Source of the DNA: Clostridia bacterium
GTDB taxonomy: Bacteria; Bacillota; Clostridia; Oscillospirales; Acutalibacteraceae
Assembly (NCBI GenBank): GCA_017472225.1
Contig: JAFUQS010000011.1
Span: forward strand, 1 to 61,378
Reading direction: 5' to 3'
Length of the DNA stretch: 61,378 bases
This document shows positions 8,582-17,316 of this stretch, one piece after another; position 1 is the stretch's first letter; every line of letters starts with the position of its first letter. The notes beneath the pieces are model-generated. The model had not been told where the DNA came from and did not search any database. It was given only the letters and a program-made list of their open reading frames with translations. Both the position numbers and the translations under genes were made by a program.

Positions 8582-10894
8582 TTATTTGATTTTTATCTTC
8601 TGCGGTGTGCTGAAATAGCTGTAAACATTGCCGCCATCGGTCTTTTTATAGGCTCTTACCTTGAAATAATATGTTTTACCACTCTTGAGTCCTGTCACTG
8701 TGGCAGAGGTTTTATTCGCAGAGTAGCTTGAAACCTTGGTATATTTCCCGAGAAGGCTTGTTGAATAATAAAGCTGATATCCGGTTTCATTGCTTACATT
8801 TGTCCATGTTACCTTGGCCGCTCCCTTTGAAGGTGAAGTGACCTTGAGTGTCGGTGCATTTGGCTTGGTTGCTGTTGTAAACCTTGTTCCCGCAGCGGAA
8901 AGCACATTTCCCGATGAGGTTTTAATATAGGGCCTTACGGAGAAGGAATAAAGCTTACCTGCCGTAAGTCCTGTGAATTTGTAGGTGTTTTCGGTTACGG
9001 TTGCAATTCTTTTCCATGAGCCGTTCACCTTGCGGTACACTCTGTAGCCCGTTGCTCCGCTTACCTTATCCCATGAAAGCTTCACGGATGTCGGTGTGCG
9101 TTTTGCGGTTATATTCTTTGCATTTTTAGGCTTTGTTGCTGTACCTATCTCCTTGTAGTTATCGGAGAAAATCTTTTCTTCAGCCTCATAGATATAGGCT
9201 CTTACCATAAAGGTGTATTGCTTGCCGGCAGAAAGCTCCTTGATTGTGTAGGTGAGGTTTTTGGTGTCGGCGATTTTGACCCATGTGCCTGAGGATTTAT
9301 CATAAAGCTTGATTCTGTAGCCTGCGGCATTTTTAACCTTATTCCAAGTGAGTGTCACACTGTTCAGTGTTTGTGTTGCTGTGATTTTGGAGGTTACACC
9401 CAAAGCAAGCTTGGAGCCGGAATAGAAGGTTCTGTTGTTTGAAACGGAATTGCATCTGGCGCAGTCGTATTTATAAATTGCAGGCTCGGAATAGGTGGCT
9501 GCTGAAACAAGATGTGCTTTGTCTGTGATTTTTTCTTCATAAACATGACCGAGAGCAGGTGAAGATTTACTTTTAATCAGTGTTTTGCCGCAAACCGAGC
9601 AGTGTGCACCGGTGGATTTGCCTTCCGTGGTACAGGTAGGTGCAATAACATTTGTATATACAGGAACGTGTGTGCCTGTTGAAGGAACAATTTCCTGAGG
9701 CACAAAAACTTTGTTGCATATTTCACATTTGTAGCCCTTTGTTAAGCCTGCAGATGTGCAGGTAGGATCTTTGCCCTCCAGCTCAATGATGCAGTGGCGA
9801 CCTTCAGCCTCATTATATTGGTTTATGAGCTGCTGAAGTCCCACCATGTCCTGCGGAGAGCGGAAAATTTTATCAAAGTTTGTGGTTTTGCCTGCATTGT
9901 AATGCTTTGCAATGAACGCATCAAAATCGAAGCTCTTGTGAACCGATGTATCACCGCAATAGCTGTAATCGGCATATAAAGCAGAACGGTTTGTGAGTGC
10001 TGTGTAAATTGTCTGTGCGGCAAGATAACCGGTAAGAGGATTGGGATGCTTGCTGTCGCCGAGGGTCTGGTCAGCAGTAGTTCCGTCACCCTGAACATAA
10101 CGGAGATTATCCTTTATAAAGCTGCAACGGTCAAATTCAAGTGTTGCATTGGGGACTTTAACTGCGCCGGTGTAAATATCATAAATCATTTTACCCCAAT
10201 CGGCAATCTGCATACCCATAGCCCTGAGCTGGTCAATTCCGTTTATAAGAGAGACGATATTATAATCGTATATAATCGGGTGGCACGAAAAAAGAAATTG
10301 GGTATCTTCAGGAAAAAGTGCCATGATTTTTTTACATGTACCGACAAGATCCTCATTGGGCTTGGCAGCTTCCGACATAACAACAAAATCAGCCTGAGCG
10401 AGAGCATCTGCACTGAGCTTTGAAAGATGATTATCGTAAATGTAATTAAGAGTTCTGCCGGGGTATGTATGGTCAATGACGGTTGCATTCTCGCCGTTTG
10501 AAAGAATGAGATTATGCAGATATCCGTGGTCCTTGGAGCCTGTATCACCGAGAAGCACACAGTTTCCGTAATATAAATGAGAGTTACCGATAATAAAAAT
10601 TGTTTTGCCCTCAAGGGAAACAATGGGCAGCTTGTCATCTTCCGATGACGGCTTATTTTCATCTTCCGGCGAGCTGACGGTGGTGCTTTCTTCGGGAGTG
10701 TCAGACGGCTCAGTGGAGATTTGTCCGTCATCCAGTTTGTTTTCTTCACCGGGAGTTGTTGTTTCTTCTTCCTCCTGCAAAACAGTTGTTGTGACAGCCT
10801 CGCTTGTTTCCTCATCGGCTGCATATACGCTGAATGGAGATAAAGCTGATAAGCAGATTATCAAAAGCACTGCTGTGAACAAAATCTTTTTCAT
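8582..10894 (-). CDS. Secreted SGNH-like hydrolase with Cys-repeat and Fn3 domains
   Basis: This 770-residue exported protein begins with a signal peptide (KKILFTAVLLIICLSALSP, cleavage near VYAA). A Glu/Thr-rich linker follows to about residue 90. An SGNH/GDSL-like domain spans about 95-320, with block I GNSHLYYGN and a D-x-x-H-like block in LGDSKHPNP. Two repeats of the form PTCT-G-GYKC-IC (about 375-445) look like small Cys-pair modules. Three fibronectin type III domains (about 500-770) end the protein. No LPXTG or dockerin is seen. It likely acts outside the cell on glycans or esters. ATG 10894 is chosen over TTG 10900; no strong ribosome binding site is visible. Confidence 0.78.
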   Translation of the reverse strand: MKKILFTAVLLIICLSALSPFSVYAADEETSEAVTTTVLQEEEETTTPGEENKLDDGQISTEPSDTPEESTTVSSPEDENKPSSEDDKLPIVSLEGKTIFIIGNSHLYYGNCVLLGDTGSKDHGYLHNLILSNGENATVIDHTYPGRTLNYIYDNHLSKLSADALAQADFVVMSEAAKPNEDLVGTCKKIMALFPEDTQFLFSCHPIIYDYNIVSLINGIDQLRAMGMQIADWGKMIYDIYTGAVKVPNATLEFDRCSFIKDNLRYVQGDGTTADQTLGDSKHPNPLTGYLAAQTIYTALTNRSALYADYSYCGDTSVHKSFDFDAFIAKHYNAGKTTNFDKIFRSPQDMVGLQQLINQYNEAEGRHCIIELEGKDPTCTSAGLTKGYKCEICNKVFVPQEIVPSTGTHVPVYTNVIAPTCTTEGKSTGAHCSVCGKTLIKSKSSPALGHVYEEKITDKAHLVSAATYSEPAIYKYDCARCNSVSNNRTFYSGSKLALGVTSKITATQTLNSVTLTWNKVKNAAGYRIKLYDKSSGTWVKIADTKNLTYTIKELSAGKQYTFMVRAYIYEAEEKIFSDNYKEIGTATKPKNAKNITAKRTPTSVKLSWDKVSGATGYRVYRKVNGSWKRIATVTENTYKFTGLTAGKLYSFSVRPYIKTSSGNVLSAAGTRFTTATKPNAPTLKVTSPSKGAAKVTWTNVSNETGYQLYYSTSLLGKYTKVSSYSANKTSATVTGLKSGKTYYFKVRAYKKTDGGNVYSYFSTPQKIKIK

Positions 10895-11154
10895 AATCAA
10901 ATTGTTAAGATACCGTAAATGAAGGCATAAGACTAAGAAGCAGGTACCTTTTTTCCTTTCCTTGATTTTTTATTACGAACAATTGTTATATACTCAGATT
11001 AGCGTTAACAAGATGTATATACCATTAAAATGTTGCTAAAGAATGAACAAGCTCTTATATATTATGTTTTCAAAGACTTTTTTAATGCCCTCAGTATTTA
11101 TAGTATGAGAGAAGTGAAAAGGTAACAAAAAATTTTCGATAAAAATGAAAAAAA
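10895..11154. other. AT-rich intergenic region without a gene
   Basis: This region holds the upstream sequence of the leftward secreted protein gene. I see no confident promoter match, RNA or ORF in it. Confidence 0.5.
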
Positions 11155-11192
11155 TCAGGCATAAGTGAATTTGAATTTCATCTTATGCCTGA
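11155..11192 (-). terminator. Terminator of the sugar symporter gene
   Basis: TCAGGCATAAG (11155-11165) pairs perfectly with CTTATGCCTGA (11182-11192). T residues follow on the minus strand, and the hairpin could also act on the plus strand. Confidence 0.85.
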
Positions 11193-11218
11193 AGATTTTT
11201 ATTTAATGAGCTTAATTA

Positions 11219-12655
11219 TTATGAATTTTCAGCTTCATTTTTTGAACGCATCGCAAGAACCTTCTGATGGATATCATCCTTGGTTTTGCCTGTCAGCTTA
11301 TAGAAGAAGAAGGGAACACCTGCAAGGAACATCATAAGACCGTGAACGATGGTGTAGAAGAAAAGAAGGAGAATCTTTGTTCTGAGGCTCTGTATCGGGT
11401 TGGGTTCAAGGTCTGTGGGCTGGATATACTGAATGATAGAGCCTTCACCGTAAAGCACCTGAGGAGCAAGAGCACTTGCAATTGTGCCGCTGATAAGTGT
11501 GCCGATTGAAATAACAAAGGGCATCGATGCATCAAGACGCTTACCCGTTTTAGCTTCAATATCTTCAAGAACATCAGCCTGGAACATTGAGGGAAGAAGG
11601 TTTGATGCACCAAACTGAAGACCGATAAGGAACAGAAATACGATGAAAACAATCTGTAAAATGGAATTTTCGCTTTGGAAATACATATAACCAACTGCAA
11701 AAGCGGCAGTATTTACAATGATTGAATAAATACCGCTTGCGATATAAAGCACCTTGGAATTGAATTTATTCAGAAGGAACTTGATAACGAGCATACCGAC
11801 TGCAGTACCGATACCGGTGGGAAGACCGAACAAAAGATATTTTGAGGTTGAACCGAGAAGCGCCGCAGCAAGGAAGGGACCCATATAGTTTGAAATTCCT
11901 CTGAAGCTCTTGAGAAATTCGGAAATAATAATTACCCAACCGTACTTGTTTTCAAGAATATCACCAAAGCCGATAAGCGGATTTTTCTTTTCGGCGGTGT
12001 AGGTTACTCTTTCCTTAACGGAATTCATACCGAGAAGAACGGTGATTATGCCGACTACGCCGCAGAGTGCAGCACCGATTATGTACTGTGTGCCTTCATC
12101 CTTCCAGATAAGACCGATTATAAGAACAATAACAAGCGGTGCAGAGTTGCCGACTGCCGAGCAAATGCTTCTGAATGAAAGTACATTGTCACGCTCCTTG
12201 AGGTTGGGGGTCATGACATTTGCAACCATATTGATTGAGTTACCGAATGTACACATAACGCCCCAGAGCACTGCAACCGTAACAATATAAATCATAAGAA
12301 CTGTGCTTGAAAGCCCCTTGGGAGCCCAGAAGGTGAGCATAAGAAGAATACCCATCGGTATTGCAACAAGCATTGCGAGAGGTCTGAATTTACCGCCCTT
12401 ACCCATTTTTCTGCCGTCAATATACATAACGATGAAGAAATTAAGAATAAAGGGTATTACGCTTACCAATGTGTTGAAAAGTGATGTCTGATTTTCCGGA
12501 AGTCGAAGAACATTAACAAGATAGGCATTTCTGTAAGAGCCTACCATACCGGTCATATTAGTGTAAAAGAACACACCGATAAGATAGAGAATAAATTCAC
12601 TTGTTTTAACATGCTTTGTATCTGCCCGGTTCAGGGCATTCGTTGAGTTGTCCAT
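11219..12655 (-). CDS. GPH-family (MelB-like) sugar:cation symporter
   Basis: This 478-residue integral membrane protein has about twelve hydrophobic segments. After the second helix, the loop DGRKMGKGGKFRPLAM matches the glycoside-pentoside-hexuronide symporter signature, in which a conserved Asp and a GKFRP-like stretch occur. Such proteins import sugars or glycosides together with Na+ or H+. The start at 12655 is chosen because AAGGAG lies 8 bases upstream, rather than the ATG seven codons earlier. No glycosidase gene is adjacent, so the substrate is open. The gene is monocistronic and divergent from the secreted EEP hydrolase. Confidence 0.85.
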   Translation of the reverse strand: MDNSTNALNRADTKHVKTSEFILYLIGVFFYTNMTGMVGSYRNAYLVNVLRLPENQTSLFNTLVSVIPFILNFFIVMYIDGRKMGKGGKFRPLAMLVAIPMGILLMLTFWAPKGLSSTVLMIYIVTVAVLWGVMCTFGNSINMVANVMTPNLKERDNVLSFRSICSAVGNSAPLVIVLIIGLIWKDEGTQYIIGAALCGVVGIITVLLGMNSVKERVTYTAEKKNPLIGFGDILENKYGWVIIISEFLKSFRGISNYMGPFLAAALLGSTSKYLLFGLPTGIGTAVGMLVIKFLLNKFNSKVLYIASGIYSIIVNTAAFAVGYMYFQSENSILQIVFIVFLFLIGLQFGASNLLPSMFQADVLEDIEAKTGKRLDASMPFVISIGTLISGTIASALAPQVLYGEGSIIQYIQPTDLEPNPIQSLRTKILLLFFYTIVHGLMMFLAGVPFFFYKLTGKTKDDIHQKVLAMRSKNEAENS

Positions 12656-12972
12656 AAAATTTTCTCCTTTTGTCAATTATGGGTTGTAAACTATAATAAA
12701 ACAGTACATCATTTTTACTTTAACAGTTCAATGCATAAAATCGCTAAAAAATTCCACATACTTTTGTCTATTATTTTCTCAGGTAAGAAGCATAGCGGAA
12801 AATGTACTCTCAAGTTCCTGTATACTTGAGATTTTCGGCTCTGATATTTTATGCAGCACATAATTTTTCAATAATATCACACATACGGAAGCTTTGTTCA
12901 CAATTTGATAACAGTTTTGGCAATAAATATGCTATTATGTAATTAAAATATTGATAAAAAGGAGAGATTGCT
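12656..12972. promoter_or_regulatory. Divergent intergenic region with promoter for the EEP hydrolase
   Basis: For the rightward gene, TTGATA (12905-12910) and TATGCT (12928-12933) are spaced by 17 bp. A small inverted repeat, CTCAAGT/ACTTGAG, lies near 12810-12831 and could be an operator. No clear promoter for the leftward symporter gene is seen. Confidence 0.45.
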
Positions 12973-14544
12973 GTGAAGAAAATAATTTGTTTGATTCTCA
13001 CAATTATGATTACCCTGAGCTGCGTACCCTTTACATCCGGAATAATTGCCGATGCCGAAAAATTTGAAACCGAAAAAGGTGTTCAGGTTGAAATGGCTCC
13101 GTTCCTTTATAAATCAACTCTTTATCAGATGGAGTTCCCGAGCCATCAGTCTTATGCAATCAAGGATAAAAGTGTTGTCGGTGATTATGCCATTTCCCGT
13201 GAAATCAACGACCTTTCCTATACTTTTGTTTTTCCTGCCGGAACCACAGAAATAGAATGTCTGTTATCTCTTAACGGTGAAACTAATTGGCGTGGCTTTT
13301 CTGTTAACTCCACGGAAAATCCGTCATATTGGGAAAAGGATAAGGATGGCAATGTTGACTATACCAAGCCTTTGACCTTTAAGCGTGACGAAATAACCGC
13401 CGAGCGTGATGAATACGGTGTTTTGTACAGAGATTACCTGAAGGACAAAGCTGTTGAGGGCTTCAAGGCTTATGATAAGATTTATTGGAAGCTCAACTTC
13501 ATATGCGACGGAGAAGCATACACAGATTACTTTGATATAAAACTTTACAATTACGATGAAGCTGAAAAGTATGTTCTCAAAGCAGTTAATTTTAATGTTG
13601 CGGGTCTGCCTTTTGCTGCATTTAAAGGTACAGATGTGATTGCCAACCAAAAGGTTGCCGGAGAATATCTTTCACAGAATGATTTTGATATTGTTGCCGT
13701 TCAGGAGGATTTCGGATATCACAAACAGCTTGTTGAGAGCATGAACGGTTTCGAATATGTGACCAATCACACAGGCGGTATTCCCGGCGGTGACGGACTC
13801 AACATATTCACAAAAGATATGCCTGTTTATAATGAAACGAGAGTTGCCTGGGACGATGCAAGCGGTATTCTTTCAGACGGATCCGATGAGCTCACTCCAA
13901 AAGGCTTTGTTTACACTGTTATTGATGTAGGCAACGGTATTTATGTCGATTTTTACAATATACATGCAGACGCTTTCGATGGGGAGGGCTCAATTGCTGC
14001 AAGAACAAGTCAGTACAAACAGCTTGCAGAATTTATTAAGGCTCGTTCTGCTGAAAATGACCGACCTGTAATTGTAACGGGTGATTTCAATAACTATATG
14101 CATACTCATGAAAATGACGGAGCACTTTATAAAACACTTTATCTTGAGTGTGGCCTTAAGGATGCATGGATAGAACACCACAACAACGGTGATTATTTTA
14201 ATATGTATAAATGGCACACAACAGGTCTTTCCGCCTGGGGTAATTGGGACTCAGTTGAAAGATTCATGTATAAATCCGGTGGCGGTGTCGATGTGGTTGT
14301 AAGCGATTTCCGCTATGTCAGGGTTTGCGACGATGACGGAGAAGCAATATCTGACCATTCCTCCGCAGAATGTGATTTTACATTCATAAAAACCGCAGAC
14401 TTTGTTGAAAATACTCAGGCTCTTCAGGTTACCAAAGCCACGAAAAACGATTTTATTCATCGTCTCATGTGGATGTTAACGGCTTTAATGAAGATCTTTT
14501 CAGACCTTGACAATCTCCCTGAATTGCTGAAAGATTTTGCCTGA
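12973..14544 (+). CDS. Secreted endonuclease/exonuclease/phosphatase-family hydrolase
   Basis: This 523-residue protein has an N-terminal signal peptide (KKIICLILTIMITLSCVPF). A beta-rich N-domain runs to about residue 200, and an EEP-fold catalytic domain covers about 205-470. Catalytic motifs are visible: NFNVAGLPF, the metal-binding Glu in VAVQED (about 244), YNIHADAF, GDFNNYMH (about 370) and SDHSSAE with the catalytic His (about 461). The EEP family includes DNases, inositol phosphatases and bacterial sphingomyelinases; the secreted form and layout fit a phosphodiesterase such as a sphingomyelinase-like enzyme, but the substrate is not proven. It starts at GTG 12973, with AAGGAGAG 8 bases upstream. 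The C-terminal 50 residues are unassigned. Confidence 0.8.
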   Translation: MKKIICLILTIMITLSCVPFTSGIIADAEKFETEKGVQVEMAPFLYKSTLYQMEFPSHQSYAIKDKSVVGDYAISREINDLSYTFVFPAGTTEIECLLSLNGETNWRGFSVNSTENPSYWEKDKDGNVDYTKPLTFKRDEITAERDEYGVLYRDYLKDKAVEGFKAYDKIYWKLNFICDGEAYTDYFDIKLYNYDEAEKYVLKAVNFNVAGLPFAAFKGTDVIANQKVAGEYLSQNDFDIVAVQEDFGYHKQLVESMNGFEYVTNHTGGIPGGDGLNIFTKDMPVYNETRVAWDDASGILSDGSDELTPKGFVYTVIDVGNGIYVDFYNIHADAFDGEGSIAARTSQYKQLAEFIKARSAENDRPVIVTGDFNNYMHTHENDGALYKTLYLECGLKDAWIEHHNNGDYFNMYKWHTTGLSAWGNWDSVERFMYKSGGGVDVVVSDFRYVRVCDDDGEAISDHSSAECDFTFIKTADFVENTQALQVTKATKNDFIHRLMWMLTALMKIFSDLDNLPELLKDFA

Positions 14545-14625
14545 TAAAATAAAAAACAGAAATTTCTCCCGACGGACAACCGGAGATTGCATTCCCGTGC
14601 CCACGGAGCTATGATGTTTAATAAT

Positions 14626-14668
14626 AACGCTATCCTTGAAACAATAAATTTCAGGATAGCGTTTTCTT
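14626..14668 (+). terminator. Terminator downstream of the EEP hydrolase gene
   Basis: A near-perfect stem pairs 14626-14641 with 14649-14663 (AACGCTATCC with GGATAGCGTT), followed by TTTTCTTT. Confidence 0.8.
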
Positions 14669-14669
14669 T

Positions 14670-14711
14670 AATAAAAAAAGTGAGTATTCACTTGTGTTAT
14701 GAATACTCACT
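14670..14711. repeat. Direct repeat copy 1 of the tRNA-Leu terminator hairpin
   Basis: The hairpin AGTGAGTATTCA/TGAATACTCACT (14679-14690 and 14700-14711), with its loop and flanking A tract, is an essentially identical copy of the terminator at 18592-18624. Read on the minus strand it is a good terminator, but no recognisable RNA or gene ends here. Confidence 0.85.
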
Positions 14712-14974
14712 TTGTGCGGGTGTTCATAAGGGATTTACTCAAAATATAAGTAAAACCGGCTTCAAACATGGTATTCTATACTCCCTACCTTGCTTAAAGA
14801 GAGTAAGCGGTCACTTTTCAAAATTTATGCTTTCCTATGGCTGTGACATTCAGGCTGAGGCGAAGTGGGAAAAATTGACGCATATTTTGAAATAGTAAAG
14901 GAACTTTATGCAGAAAACGCTCTACGAAAAGCAAATCGTGTCAGCATCACATTACCGGTACGAATTTTTTTATG
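14712..14974. other. Intergenic stretch without a recognised gene
   Basis: The only open frames here are short and run through hairpins or lack ribosome binding sites. A 20-codon minus-strand frame ends at the terminator hairpin (14713-14775) but has no support. I see no RNA gene. Confidence 0.4.
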
Positions 14975-15004
14975 TTGACATAACAGTGGAACAAGGGTTA
15001 TAAT
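14975..15004 (+). promoter_or_regulatory. Promoter of the VTT-oxidoreductase operon
   Basis: A perfect TTGACA (14975-14980) and a perfect TATAAT (14999-15004) are spaced by 18 bp, 33 bp before the first start codon. Confidence 0.8.
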
Positions 15005-15036
15005 TGTTATACAATATTCTTTTACGGAGGGGTAAT

Positions 15037-15762
15037 ATGGAGAATAATTCGGTAAATAAATACAATAAGCTGATAAAAGTGATGCAAATAGCTTCCTTTA
15101 TTTTCATGCTCGCAATGGTAGTTGTCTGTATCGTTTTTATGCAGAAGAACAACATTTCCGTTAAAAATGTTGATGCACTCACGCAGTATCTCACAGGCGG
15201 AACGCTTACCATTGCACTTATTATGATAGTGTTCAGCGTTGTAAAATCATTTGCGTTGATTTTTCCGCCTGCGGTTCTGTTTGTGCTTTCGGGAATCGTG
15301 TTCGATAATTTATGGATAGCCGTACTTGTCAATTTTGTTGCAACTGCTTGCAGTCTGGTTCTGCCTTATTTTCTCGGCAGATTTATGGGAGCTGATATAG
15401 TTACATCCCTTAAAGAAAGATTCAAGGCAATAAAGAAGCTCGACAGCTTTGCCGGTGAAAATTCATTTGCAGTTGTGTTTGTTTTTAAGGCAGGGGGACT
15501 TATGCCGTCGGATCTCAGCAGCCTGATTTTCGGAGCGATGAAAATACCCTTCGGAAAGTATTTTCTCGCCTCAAATCTCGGTATGCTTGTGCTTAATGTG
15601 TTATGGAGCCTTCTTGGTGCAAAGGGCGATCTTTCAAATCCATTCACATTCCTTTATGCTTTACCGGCATTGCTTTTTGCAATTGCTGCCTCGGTATTAA
15701 TGAGCAAAAGACAGAAGAGAAAACAATCAGTTCAAGAAAAAACTGAAACGGAGGATAAATAA
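15037..15762 (+). CDS. TVP38/TMEM64 (VTT/DedA-like) membrane protein
   Basis: This 241-residue polytopic membrane protein starts at ATG 15037 with GGAGGGG upstream. Its core (FPPAVLFVLSGIVFDN, then a Gly-rich FLGRFMG loop, later FKAGGLMPSD) matches the VTT domain shared by TVP38/TMEM64 and DedA proteins. Members of this superfamily act in lipid scrambling or envelope homeostasis. The C-terminus is a charged cytoplasmic tail. The gene is the first of a three-gene operon and its stop overlaps the next start by one base (TAATG), so it is coupled to the oxidoreductase. The pairing hints at modification or transport of a membrane lipid. Confidence 0.85.
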   Translation: MENNSVNKYNKLIKVMQIASFIFMLAMVVVCIVFMQKNNISVKNVDALTQYLTGGTLTIALIMIVFSVVKSFALIFPPAVLFVLSGIVFDNLWIAVLVNFVATACSLVLPYFLGRFMGADIVTSLKERFKAIKKLDSFAGENSFAVVFVFKAGGLMPSDLSSLIFGAMKIPFGKYFLASNLGMLVLNVLWSLLGAKGDLSNPFTFLYALPALLFAIAASVLMSKRQKRKQSVQEKTETEDK

Positions 15763-17315
15763 TGAAAACATATGACGTAATTGTTATCGGTGCCGGTAAC
15801 GGCGGTCTCGCGGCTGCTGCAAACTGTGCCAAGGCAGGACTTTCCACGCTTCTGCTTGAAAGACACAATATTCCCGGCGGTTCTGCATCATCCTTTGTAA
15901 GAGGACGCTTTGAGTTTGAACCCTCACTGCACGAGCTTGCCGGTATTGGCGACGAAAAGGAAGTCGGTACAATTGAAGAGGTGTTTAACCGCATTGATGC
16001 AAAGGTTGACTGGTGCAGACATGATTCCACCTTCCGCCTGGTTGTACCGGCAAAGGAAGGTGACAAGGATGCCTTTGTCAATGACGACGGCGTTCTTGTT
16101 ACGGTTGATGCCCGTATGCCTGTTGGCTTTGAGGCTTTTTCAAAAAAGCTTGATGAGCTTGTTCCGGGGTCCTATGAAAGCTGCAGAAAAGCCTTTGACC
16201 TGTCAATAAGTATGTTCAAGGCCTTTGAATGCCTTGATGATCCCAAAAAAATTCCCGGAAGTCTCAAAGATGTACCGGATATTATGAGAATGGTCTCCCA
16301 TACCATGAAAGAGGCTCTTGATGCACTTGGTATGCCTAAAAAAGCGCAGGATATATTCAACACATATTGGTGCTATATGGGCTCACCTGCATCTCAGTTT
16401 GACTTTTTATATTATCTGTGTGTGCTTCATAGCTATGTAAGAAGCGGAACGGGTATTCCTCGTCTGAGAAGCCATGAAATGAGCCTTGCCATCGACCAAA
16501 AAATCCGTGATTTCGGAGGTGAAATCTGGTATAATTCGGAAGTTACAAAAATTATTATGAAAAACGGCAAGCCTGCGGGCGTTGTTGTAAACGGCGAAAA
16601 AGAGGTTTACGGTAAGCAGTTCATTTGTAACTCTTATCCTCATAAGGTGTTTACAGAACTGCTTGACAGAAAGGATGTTCCCGATATACAGCTCAAAATG
16701 CTCAACTCAAGAAAGGTTGCCTGCGCTCTTACCACGGTTTATCTCGGTATGAACAAAACAAAGGAGGAACTTGGAATTACCGACTATTCTGTATTTATTG
16801 CACCGGATTCCGATTCCGATAAGCAGTATGAAGCAGCTCAGAATTATTTCAGCGGTTACTGTATCATCAACTGTCTTAATGAAATTATTCCCGACTGCAC
16901 ACCTGAAGGCACAAGTCAGCTTTTCCTTACAACAATGACCTTCGGCGATGTTATGAAGGATATAAGACCTCAGGATTACAAAAAGTTCAAAACAAAGGTT
17001 GCAGAGAATATGATTGAAACCTGCGAAAAGGCTCTTAACATCTCCATCAAACCCTATATTGAAGAAATAGAAATCGCTCTGCCACCCACGTTTGCACGTT
17101 ATCTCAACACACCGCAGGGTACACCCTACGGCTATATGCTCCAGAAATGGGACAGTATGCTTCCGAGAACAATTCAATATATCAAGGATCAGCCCTTTGA
17201 CAACTTCCGGTTCTGCGGTGCGTCTCAGGAAAGAGGCGACGGCTACGGCTGTGCATATTATACAGGTGAAAAGGCTGCAGGCCTTGTTATCAAAGCTTTA
17301 AAGGAGGGCAAATAA
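15762..17315 (+). CDS. FAD/NAD(P)-dependent oxidoreductase, phytoene desaturase/isomerase-like
   Basis: This 517-residue protein has a full N-terminal dinucleotide-binding motif (VIGAGNGGLAAAANCAKAG, residues 8-26) followed by the LLERHNIPGGSASSF stretch characteristic of CrtI/CrtISO/RetSat-type flavoproteins. The C-terminal GDGYGCAYYTGEKAAGL closes the FAD domain. Family members desaturate, saturate or isomerise isoprenoid or polyene lipids. No carotenoid synthase genes are visible, so the substrate is unknown. It is coupled to the VTT membrane protein upstream and to the flavin/2Fe-2S reductase downstream, which is a plausible electron donor. Confidence 0.85.
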   Translation: MKTYDVIVIGAGNGGLAAAANCAKAGLSTLLLERHNIPGGSASSFVRGRFEFEPSLHELAGIGDEKEVGTIEEVFNRIDAKVDWCRHDSTFRLVVPAKEGDKDAFVNDDGVLVTVDARMPVGFEAFSKKLDELVPGSYESCRKAFDLSISMFKAFECLDDPKKIPGSLKDVPDIMRMVSHTMKEALDALGMPKKAQDIFNTYWCYMGSPASQFDFLYYLCVLHSYVRSGTGIPRLRSHEMSLAIDQKIRDFGGEIWYNSEVTKIIMKNGKPAGVVVNGEKEVYGKQFICNSYPHKVFTELLDRKDVPDIQLKMLNSRKVACALTTVYLGMNKTKEELGITDYSVFIAPDSDSDKQYEAAQNYFSGYCIINCLNEIIPDCTPEGTSQLFLTTMTFGDVMKDIRPQDYKKFKTKVAENMIETCEKALNISIKPYIEEIEIALPPTFARYLNTPQGTPYGYMLQKWDSMLPRTIQYIKDQPFDNFRFCGASQERGDGYGCAYYTGEKAAGLVIKALKEGK

Positions 17316-17316
17316 G

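Noticed and set aside
10243-10824. Long alternative-frame ORF inside the SGNH/Fn3 gene, and similar ones inside dnaK, dnaJ and polC
   Set aside because: They lie wholly within genes with clear protein homology and have low-complexity, frame-shifted composition.
14587-14895. 102-codon plus-strand ORF after the EEP hydrolase gene
   Set aside because: It runs through two strong hairpins, lacks a ribosome binding site and shows no domain.
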